Source: Lentzea terrae
GTDB taxonomy: Bacteria > Actinomycetota > Actinomycetes > Mycobacteriales > Pseudonocardiaceae
Assembly: GCF_003265345.1 (NCBI RefSeq)
Contig: NZ_QFWW01000006.1
Location: 179,079-243,078 of the forward strand
DNA: 64,000 nucleotides
Direction: 5' to 3'
Within the stretch, counting starts at the first letter, position 1; every line of letters begins with the position of its first letter. A model generated the notes under the pieces. That model saw only the letters and a list, made by a program, of their open reading frames with translations, did no database searches and was not told the origin of the DNA. The position numbers and the translations under genes were made by a program. This document shows, piece by piece, positions 58,530 to 64,000 of this stretch.

Positions 58530-59606
58530 ATGCGTGACCTGGCTGAGACGTTGCTGGCCTGGGACCGTTTCGCGGTCGCCTCGGTGGTGGCGGTGCGCGG
58601 CAGCGCACCCCGCTCGGTGGGCGCGGCGATGGCGGTCGGCCCCTCGGGCGAGGTGATCGGCAGCGTGTCCGGCGGCTGTGTGGAAGCCGAGGTCTACGAC
58701 CTCGCGTGCACGGTGCTGGCGACGTCTCAGCCGGCGCTGGCCACGTTCGGCTACTCCGACGACACGGCGTTCGCGGTCGGCCTGACCTGCGGCGGTTCGC
58801 TGGACGTCCTGGTGCAGCGCGACAGTCCTGGGTTGCGCGCGGCCCTTCAGGCCTCTTTGGACGGACACCCGGTGTCAGTTCGTTTTGCCTTGGAGGATCA
58901 CGTGTTCACCGAGTCGTGGCTGCCTCCGCCGCGCCTGCTGGTGTTCGGCGCGATCGACCACGCGGCGGCCGTTGCCGAGATCGGCCGTTTCCTGGGCTAC
59001 CACGTGACGGTGTGCGACGCGCGGCCTCTTTTCGCTACTGCGGAACGTTTCCCCGCGGCGCACGAGGTCGTCGTCGACTGGCCGCACCGCTACCTGGCTG
59101 GCACCCACACCGACTCGTCCACGGCGGTCGTGGTGCTGACGCACGACCCGAAGTTCGACATCCCGGTGCTGTCGTCGGCTCTCGTGATGCCTTTGGCGTT
59201 CGTGGGCGCCCTGGGTTCCCGACGCACGCACGCTGAGCGTCTTGAGCGCCTCCGCGAGGCCGGCGTGCCTTCTGCTGCTTTGGCCCGGCTGCGGTCCCCG
59301 ATCGGCCTCGACCTCGGCGGCCGCACCCCCGCCGAGACCGCCGTGTCGATCGCGGCCGAGCTCGTGGCGTTGCGGCACGGCGGCACGGGCCTGCCGCTGT
59401 CGACCTTGTCCACCCCGATCCACCAGGAGAGTCATGGCACTGATCTTTCTCAACGGCGGCGGCATGCAGGGCGGACCGCTGCACTCCCAGCTCCAGGGCA
59501 CCCCGATGGTGTGCCGAGCCCGCAGTGCGGCCAAGTACCGGTACTTCTCGGTGCGGGACAAGTTCCCCGCGATGCACGAGTCGGGCTCGGCCTCGGTCGT
59601 CGGTGA
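58530..59606 (+). CDS. xdhC: XdhC-family xanthine dehydrogenase accessory protein with overprinted tail
   Basis: 358 residues from the ATG at 58530 (AGGAGG 6 bases upstream). N-terminal XdhC/CoxF domain: RDLAETLLAWDRFAVASVVA, VRGSAPRSVGAAMAVGP, GSVSGGCVEAEVYDLA. C-terminal Rossmann domain: LLVFGAIDHAAAVAEIGRFL, AFVGALGSRRTHAERLERLR, GLDLGGRTPAETAVSIAAEL. XdhC loads sulphurated molybdenum cofactor into the dehydrogenase. Homology should end near TPIHQ (about residue 301); the last ~55 Arg/Gly/Pro-rich residues lie in another frame over the next gene and look like read-through after stop loss. Confidence 0.88.
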   Translation: MRDLAETLLAWDRFAVASVVAVRGSAPRSVGAAMAVGPSGEVIGSVSGGCVEAEVYDLACTVLATSQPALATFGYSDDTAFAVGLTCGGSLDVLVQRDSPGLRAALQASLDGHPVSVRFALEDHVFTESWLPPPRLLVFGAIDHAAAVAEIGRFLGYHVTVCDARPLFATAERFPAAHEVVVDWPHRYLAGTHTDSSTAVVVLTHDPKFDIPVLSSALVMPLAFVGALGSRRTHAERLERLREAGVPSAALARLRSPIGLDLGGRTPAETAVSIAAELVALRHGGTGLPLSTLSTPIHQESHGTDLSQRRRHAGRTAALPAPGHPDGVPSPQCGQVPVLLGAGQVPRDARVGLGLGRR

Positions 59607-59820
59607 GCTCTACGACCTGCCGCTGAAGGTCCTGCGCGACCACCTCGTCCCCGCCGAGCCCCCGGAGCTGGAGATCGGCGTCATCGAGCTCGAGGACGGC
59701 AGCGCCGCCCTGGCCACCGTGCTCCGCGACGCTGTGGTCGAGCCGTTGCTCCAATCGGGTGACATTCGGGACATCTCGTATCTGGGCGACTGGCGGGAGT
59801 TCCTACATCGCGAGGGGTGA
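59434..59820 (+). CDS. Allophanate hydrolase-related gamma-glutamylcyclotransferase-like protein
   Basis: 128 residues from the ATG at 59434 (AGGAG 6 bases upstream). It matches the cyclotransferase-like C-terminal part of allophanate hydrolases: ALIFLNGGGMQGGPLHSQLQ, AAKYRYFSVRDKFPAMHESG, SASVVGELYDLPLKVLRDHL, PPELEIGVIELEDGSAALAT. As a stand-alone protein in a purine operon it may process a ureide-derived intermediate, which is inference. It overlaps the xdhC frame by 173 bases, and a hairpin follows. Confidence 0.82.
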   Translation: MALIFLNGGGMQGGPLHSQLQGTPMVCRARSAAKYRYFSVRDKFPAMHESGSASVVGELYDLPLKVLRDHLVPAEPPELEIGVIELEDGSAALATVLRDAVVEPLLQSGDIRDISYLGDWREFLHREG

Positions 59821-59848
59821 GGGAGTGGCAAGGGGGAGTTGCCGCGAG

Positions 59849-59877
59849 CGGCGGGGCCAACCGAAGTGGCCCCGCCG
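59849..59877. terminator. 11-bp hairpin between convergent genes
   Basis: CGGCGGGGCCA (59849-59859) pairs with TGGCCCCGCCG (59867-59877) around a 7-base loop, 28 bases after the end of the purine operon and just before the end of the convergent gene at 59890. Confidence 0.75.
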
Positions 59878-59889
59878 CGGGGGACCCTC

Positions 59890-60543
59890 TCAGCCTTCGT
59901 TGAGCGCCGCACTCACCTTCGCGAGCTGCTCCGGGCTGAACGAGATCGCGTTGTGCGGACACCGGAAGCTGTAGGCGCCGTCGCAGATCCAGACGCCGTC
60001 CCGCTCACGCCAGTTCGCCGGCTCCCACTGGCCCTGTCCGTCGAGCATCAGCCCGGCCACCGTCTCCGGTTCCTCGACCCAGGTCAGCTCTTCCAGCGCT
60101 GCCGCGACCCTGGTGATCGCCTCCGCGGGCACGTCGGCGTCGCCGAGCATCGGCAGAAGCAGCAGCAACGTCCGCGCGTCGGTGGCCACGGCGTCCAGCT
60201 CACGCCACGACAGGCCAGGCCCCATGAACGAGCCGTCACTGGCCAGCACCAACGCCTCCTGCTGATCCTGGAGGTGGTAGTCGATGCCCTTGTCGCCGTC
60301 GAAGTTGCGGTACACGACCCGGATCACGCACCCGTTGCCAACGGGCACGGTGAACACCGGCCAGCGCTCGACCGAACACAGCTCGTCGACCAGCTCTTCG
60401 GCCGCGTCCCAGTCCGCGCCGAACGCCAGCTCCTGCGCCTTCTCGCCGAGCAGCCACGAACTCAGATGGCACAGCCAGAACAGCGGCCGCTCCAGGTACT
60501 CGTCGCCCTCCACCAGCGGATAGGCCTCATAGCCCGGAATCAA
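59890..60543 (-). CDS. Hypothetical protein coupled to the two-component system
   Basis: 217 residues from the TTG at 60543, whose overlap with the response-regulator stop (TTGA) implies coupled translation. Acidic and soluble, rich in Trp/Leu/Glu: GYEAYPLVEGDEYLERPLFW, SSWLLGEKAQELAFGADWDA, RVVYRNFDGDKGIDYHLQDQ, FRCPHNAISFSPEQLAKVSA. It has the look of a uniform alpha/beta domain (SMI1/KNR4- or DUF-like), but I cannot assign it. It is the last gene of the ABC-HK-RR operon. Confidence 0.7.
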   Translation of the reverse strand: MIPGYEAYPLVEGDEYLERPLFWLCHLSSWLLGEKAQELAFGADWDAAEELVDELCSVERWPVFTVPVGNGCVIRVVYRNFDGDKGIDYHLQDQQEALVLASDGSFMGPGLSWRELDAVATDARTLLLLLPMLGDADVPAEAITRVAAALEELTWVEEPETVAGLMLDGQGQWEPANWRERDGVWICDGAYSFRCPHNAISFSPEQLAKVSAALNEG

Positions 60544-61163
60544 CGCCCACGCCCTTTCAACAGCCCACGCTCGTACGCCACCGCCACGGCCGCCGCCCGG
60601 TCACTCACCCCGAGCTTCGCGTAGACGTGCAGGAGATGAGTCTTCACCGTCGCCTCGCTGATGAACAACGCCGCCGCCACCGCGCGGTTGGTCGACCCCT
60701 TGGCGACCAACGCCAGCACCTCCAGCTCCCGCGCGGACAACGGCTCCAGCGCGGGCTCCCGCACCTGCCCCAGCAGCCGCGTCGCCACCGCGGGCGACAG
60801 CACCGCCTCCCCCGCGTGGGCAGCACGGATCGCCCGGTGCAACTCGTCGCGCGGCGTGTCCTTGAGCAGGTATCCGGTGGCGCCGGCCTTGATCGCAGGC
60901 AACACGTCCCGATCCGTGTCGTAGGTCGTGAGCACCAGAACCCGGCACGGGTGCGCGCGCAAACGCTCGATCGCGGACAGACCGTCGGACCCCGGCATGC
61001 GCAGGTCCATCAGGACGACGTCGGGCGACATCGCGCTGACGACCGCCACCGCCTCGTCCCCGGACGCCGCCTCGCCCACCACCTCGAAGTCGTCGGACGC
61101 GAGCATCCCGCGCAAGCCGTCGCGGACCACGGGGTGGTCGTCGACGATCACCAAACGGATCAC
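60540..61163 (-). CDS. NarL/LuxR-family response regulator
   Basis: 207 residues from the GTG at 61163 (RLVIVDDHPVVRDGLRGML); the frame opens further upstream without homology. Receiver domain: acidic VDD, phospho-Asp in PDVVLMDLRMPGSDG (about 53), Thr/Lys in VLTTYDTDRD and GYLLKDTPRDEL. LuxR HTH at the C-terminus: PLSARELEVLALVAKGSTNR, AVAAALFISEATVKTHLLHV. It should be phosphorylated by the adjacent HisKA_3 kinase and control the ABC exporter or related genes. Confidence 0.94.
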   Translation of the reverse strand: MIRLVIVDDHPVVRDGLRGMLASDDFEVVGEAASGDEAVAVVSAMSPDVVLMDLRMPGSDGLSAIERLRAHPCRVLVLTTYDTDRDVLPAIKAGATGYLLKDTPRDELHRAIRAAHAGEAVLSPAVATRLLGQVREPALEPLSARELEVLALVAKGSTNRAVAAALFISEATVKTHLLHVYAKLGVSDRAAAVAVAYERGLLKGRGR

Positions 61164-61388
61164 CCGACCACCTCCGCCACTCCCGAACCTGCGGGCACCC
61201 ACGCCCGCACTTCCGCTGAGTTCACGCCGGCGCTCCCGACCCCGCGACCGTCACCACACCCAAACCCGCGTCCCCCGCACACGTCGGCACTCCCCACCCC
61301 ACCGCAATCGCACCCAACCCCGTGTCCCCTCGCTCACGCCGGCACGCCCCACCCCCACGGCCGCCACTCACCCAGGCCCACTCACCGC
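61164..61388. other. Strongly strand-asymmetric, C-rich (G-rich in mRNA) spacer
   Basis: 225 bases between the kinase stop and the regulator start. The plus strand is dominated by C with many CCCC/CACCC runs; the transcript is therefore G-rich with clustered GGGG/GGGT runs. The unit CTCACGCCGGCA (or TTCACGCCGGCG) recurs near 61224, 61334 and 61389. No coding frame with homology is seen. Confidence 0.55.
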
Positions 61389-62549
61389 TCACGCCGGCAC
61401 CCGCGCCGAGATCGCCGTCCCCGCCCCAGGCTCCGACTCCACGAACAACGCCCCGGACAGCCGATGCACCCGATGCCTCATCGCGGACAGCCCGAACCCC
61501 GACGACGGCGCCGCCAGGTCGAAGCCCACACCGTCATCGCGCACGTCCAGCGTCACCACGTCCTCCATGTACGACAAAGTCAGCCCAACACGGGAAGCCG
61601 AGGCGTGCTTCGCCACGTTCGACAGCGCTTCCTGGGCGGTGCGCAGCAAGGCGATCTCCACCTCCGGGTGCATCACCCGCACGGCACCGGTCAACGTGAC
61701 CGACACCGGCACGCCGTAGACCGTGGACCAGCCCGACGCCACCTCGTCCAGCGCCTCGGGCAGGGCCGCCGTGTCCAGCGCGGGCGGGCGCAGCGCGTGC
61801 ACCGAGCGGCGGGCCTCGGCCAGGTTTGCGCGCGCCAGCGAAGCAGCCACCGACACGCGGCGTTCCCAGTCGGATTCCGAGGCCGCCGACAGCTGCGTGA
61901 TGATGCCCGCCAGGCCCTGCGCCAGCGTGTCGTGGATCTCGCCGGCCATGCGGTGGCGCTCGTCCTGCACGCCTGCCTCGTGCGCCTGCACGAGCAACTG
62001 GGCGTGGAGGCCCTCGTTCTCCTCCAGCAACAACTTGCGCCGCCGGGCTTGTTCGGTTGTCACGTGGCCGACGAACGTGAAGGTGCACGCCGTCACCACG
62101 AAAACGAGCAGCAGCAACCAGAAGGCCGGCCGCGCCTCCGCGGACGGGTAGCCACCGAACAGCGACAGGGTCGCCAGCACCGCGGTCAGCGCCACCGCGA
62201 GGAACATCCAGCGGCCGCGCAGCACCTCGCTCGCGTAGATGTACACCGCGAACGACACGGCGCCGAACCAGTGCTCGCGCAGACCCAGCACGCCGTAGAA
62301 CACGACCATGCCGGCGACGAACACACCCATCAGGCCCGCGCGTGAACGCCACGCCGGGTGCAGCGTGAACCACCACGCCATCCACGCGCAGCCGAACGCC
62401 ACCACGCCGTAGGTGATCCAGCGCTCCGAGGTCGAGTGCGCGGTGAAGATCGAGTACATCACCGTCGTCACGGTCAGCACGAAGTACGGGATCACGTGTG
62501 CGACAGCAGCGAGCCGACGCTCCCACGTGTCCAACGCAGCCATGTCCAC
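61389..62549 (-). CDS. Sensor histidine kinase (HisKA_3/NarX-type)
   Basis: 386 residues from the GTG at 62549 (an ATG lies 2 codons later). Five to six membrane segments in the first ~165 residues (HVIPYFVLTVTTVMYSIFTA, FWLLLLVFVVTACTFTFVGH), then a coiled coil, the HisKA_3 box DERHRMAGEIHDTLAQGLAG (His about 208) and HATPase: RTAQEALSNVAKHASASRVG (N-box), VRDDGVGFDLAAPSSGFGLS (G boxes). Paired with the response regulator downstream. It begins 3 bases after the permease stop. Such ABC-linked kinases often respond to cell-envelope agents, which is inference. Confidence 0.93.
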   Translation of the reverse strand: MDMAALDTWERRLAAVAHVIPYFVLTVTTVMYSIFTAHSTSERWITYGVVAFGCAWMAWWFTLHPAWRSRAGLMGVFVAGMVVFYGVLGLREHWFGAVSFAVYIYASEVLRGRWMFLAVALTAVLATLSLFGGYPSAEARPAFWLLLLVFVVTACTFTFVGHVTTEQARRRKLLLEENEGLHAQLLVQAHEAGVQDERHRMAGEIHDTLAQGLAGIITQLSAASESDWERRVSVAASLARANLAEARRSVHALRPPALDTAALPEALDEVASGWSTVYGVPVSVTLTGAVRVMHPEVEIALLRTAQEALSNVAKHASASRVGLTLSYMEDVVTLDVRDDGVGFDLAAPSSGFGLSAMRHRVHRLSGALFVESEPGAGTAISARVPA

Positions 62550-62552
62550 GAG

Positions 62553-63278
62553 CTACTCCCAGCGGAACGTCCTGGCCGCGACGGTACCCGCCACGAGGCT
62601 CACCAGCCCCATGATCGCAAGATGCCTCCAGTCCGGCGTGCTGCCGAGCCACGCCTGTTGCAGCGCCTCCACACCGGGAGGCGTGTACGAGCCGATCGTC
62701 TGAATCACCGAGGGCAGCATGAACCGCGGCAGGTACACGCCGCCGAAGAACATCAGCAGCATGAACACCACCGTCGCCCAGCCACCGGCCGCCCGCGCGT
62801 TCGGGGCCAGTGCGGCGATCACCAGGCCCAGCGCGAACGTCCCACCGCCTCCCAGCACCACGGCACACGCCAGACCGAGTGGATGGTGAGGCAGATCGAC
62901 GCCGAACACGACGTACCCCACCAGGATAGTGAGCAGCACCGACAAGATCGCCGCGCAGAAGTTGACCACCAGCTGGCCCAGCAGCAACCGCGCCGGGTGC
63001 ATGGGCGTCGTGGCCAGTCGGCGCAGCACACCCTTCTCGCGGTACGTCGCCACGACCGCCGGCAGGCGTTGCAACCCGATGAACACCAACGTGAGCACGA
63101 CCAACGACGACATGTACGAGTCGATGAACCGAAGCCCACCGAACTCCGGCGCAGGCGTCCGCAACGCCGGAACAGCCCCCAGCACCAAGAGCAACAGGCA
63201 CGGGAACAACAGCGAGAACAACGAGTTCAGCCGATCGCGAACGAACAGCCGCGCCTCGATCTCAATGATCCGCAGCAT
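62553..63278 (-). CDS. ABC-2-type transporter permease
   Basis: 241 residues, six membrane segments, typical ABC-2 layout: an amphipathic N-terminus (MLRIIEIEARLFVRDRLNSL), helix 1 LFSLLFPCLLLLVLGAV, LVVLTLVFIGLQRLPAVVAT, the cytoplasmic YREKGVLRRLATTPMHPARL (coupling region), LGLVIAALAPNARAAGGW and MFFGGVYLPRFMLPSVIQTI. It would export a drug, lipid or peptide with the ATPase encoded upstream. The two genes overlap by 17 bases. Confidence 0.93.
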   Translation of the reverse strand: MLRIIEIEARLFVRDRLNSLFSLLFPCLLLLVLGAVPALRTPAPEFGGLRFIDSYMSSLVVLTLVFIGLQRLPAVVATYREKGVLRRLATTPMHPARLLLGQLVVNFCAAILSVLLTILVGYVVFGVDLPHHPLGLACAVVLGGGGTFALGLVIAALAPNARAAGGWATVVFMLLMFFGGVYLPRFMLPSVIQTIGSYTPPGVEALQQAWLGSTPDWRHLAIMGLVSLVAGTVAARTFRWE

Positions 63279-64000
63279 CAGAACCCCCAGTGAGCTCGAC
63301 GTAGGCGTCGTCCAGCGAAACCTGGTCGACCCGGAGTTGCCGCGCCACGATCTGCTTGCGCGCCAACAAAGATGTCACGGCGTGCAGCAACTCCTCCGAC
63401 CCGGAGACCACAACCTGCTCCCCCACCGCAGAAACCGCGGAAACCTCCGGCAACGCCTCCAGCAGAGCAACGTCCAGAGCAACCGACGGCACGAACCGGA
63501 CCCGGCACGAACCGTCCACACGCGACACCAGCCCGGCAGGCGAGTCCAGCGCGACGATCCGCCCGTCGCGGAACACCGCCACCCGGTCGCACAGCCGCGC
63601 GGCCTCCTCCATGAAGTGCGTGACCAGCAGGATCGTCACCCCGGCCGACCGCACCTCCTCGATCACCGACCACGTGTCCCGCCGCGCCTGCGGATCCAGT
63701 CCGGTCGTCAGCTCGTCCAGGATCGCGACCTGCGGCGACCCGATCAACGCCAGCGCGATCGACAGCCGCTGCTTCAACCCGCCGGACAGCTGCCCGAACT
63801 CGGCCCGCAGATGCGACGACAGCCCCAGCCGCGAAGACCAGTCGGCAGGAGACGGGTAGAACGACGAGAACAACGACAGCGCCTCACCCACCCGGATCCG
63901 CTCCGGCAGCTCCGACGACTGCAGCTGCACCCCGATCGCCGACCGCACGTCGGCAGGAGCCTGCCCCAGCACGGACACGCTCCCCCGGTCCGGCGTCCGC
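63262..64000 (-). CDS. ABC transporter ATP-binding protein (5' truncated by window)
   Basis: Partial: the frame continues past the window edge (DRGSVSVLGQAPADVRSAIG is visible), so Walker A lies outside. About 245 residues are present. Q-loop region IGVQLQSSELPERI, signature LSGGLKQRLSIALALIG, Walker B VAILDELTTGLDPQARRD and H-loop LLVTHFMEEAARL are visible. The usual DEPTTGLDP reads DELTTGLDP. The C-terminal DUF4162-like extension (LVSRVDGSCRVRFVPSVALD) is typical of drug-exporter ATPases. It pairs with the ABC-2 permease. Confidence 0.92.
   Translation of the reverse strand, partial: RTPDRGSVSVLGQAPADVRSAIGVQLQSSELPERIRVGEALSLFSSFYPSPADWSSRLGLSSHLRAEFGQLSGGLKQRLSIALALIGSPQVAILDELTTGLDPQARRDTWSVIEEVRSAGVTILLVTHFMEEAARLCDRVAVFRDGRIVALDSPAGLVSRVDGSCRVRFVPSVALDVALLEALPEVSAVSAVGEQVVVSGSEELLHAVTSLLARKQIVARQLRVDQVSLDDAYVELTGGSDAADH

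Noticed and set aside
1-64000. tRNA genes, CRISPR arrays, insertion sequences, prophage
   Set aside because: No cloverleaf-like segment, spaced direct repeats, transposase motif or phage structural gene was seen on either strand.

Overview
The window is very GC-rich, densely coded actinobacterial DNA. GTG and TTG starts are common, and many neighbouring genes share 1-4 bp stop/start overlaps (GTGA, ATGA, TTGA). The gene content fits a filamentous actinomycete of the Pseudonocardiales (Lentzea, Saccharothrix or Actinosynnema type). The pointers are a phosphatidylinositol-mannoside (PIM) synthesis block in the same order as Mycobacterium tuberculosis Rv2614c-Rv2609c, a Streptomyces-type conservon, a SARP regulator with ATPase and TPR domains, XRE/DUF5753 regulators, and an F420-dependent enzyme. 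The genus is an inference. I found no tRNA, rRNA, CRISPR array, transposase or phage gene, and no gene-free stretch longer than 300 bases.

Layout. 1-4.0 kb holds the end of a MerR/TipAS regulator, a methyltransferase, an RDD membrane protein, a STAND NTPase and a secreted hydrolase. 4.1-8.9 kb is a nucleobase/hydantoin operon: NCS1 transporter, ureidopropionase-like amidohydrolase, dihydropyrimidinase and a luciferase-like F420 enzyme. 8.9-13.8 kb carries small secreted proteins, a TetR regulator with a DUF3159 membrane protein, a lipoprotein, a secreted amidase-like protein and a LemA-Nudix fusion. 13.9-20.6 kb is the thrS-HIT-pgsA-patA-pimA-Nudix block. It is split between HIT and pgsA by a tiny membrane protein, probably leaderless, and an XRE regulator. 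20.6-24.1 kb has a GNAT enzyme, two small proteins and a FadD-like ligase behind two striking palindromes. 24.1-32.3 kb is a divergent amine-utilisation locus. A glutamine-synthetase-like enzyme, a PuuD-like amidotransferase, an aldehyde dehydrogenase, an SDR and a GntR regulator lie on one side. An ethanolamine-type permease, a frameshifted epimerase and 3-hydroxybutyryl-CoA dehydrogenase lie on the other.

32.3-37.5 kb holds a P-loop kinase, an unknown membrane-anchored protein and a complete conservon (CvnA-B-C-D). 37.7-44.5 kb carries secreted proteins, an XRE regulator, a 61-residue secreted peptide and a large SARP-NB-ARC-TPR regulator. 44.8-49.8 kb pairs a nucleotide-sugar dehydrogenase with a GT-B-like protein. 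A second STAND NTPase and a MmpS-like lipoprotein follow on the other strand. 49.8-59.8 kb is a purine-catabolism locus: PucR regulator, 5-hydroxyisourate hydrolase, three xanthine dehydrogenase subunits, 8-oxoguanine deaminase, guanine deaminase, an AzgA-type permease, XdhC and a cyclotransferase-like protein. No uricase or allantoinase is present. 59.9-64.0 kb is an ABC exporter, histidine kinase and response regulator operon ending in an uncharacterised protein. The ATPase gene runs off the end of the window.

How the genes work together. Two loci salvage nitrogen from nucleobases (pyrimidine/hydantoin and purine) and one from amines, probably ethanolamine via gamma-glutamyl intermediates. 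The most novel leads are three. The first is an RHIM/amyloid-like N-terminal motif shared by the two STAND NTPases. The second is the gene set for glutamylation-based ethanolamine use. The third is an F420 enzyme in a pyrimidine-catabolic operon that has no dihydropyrimidine dehydrogenase.
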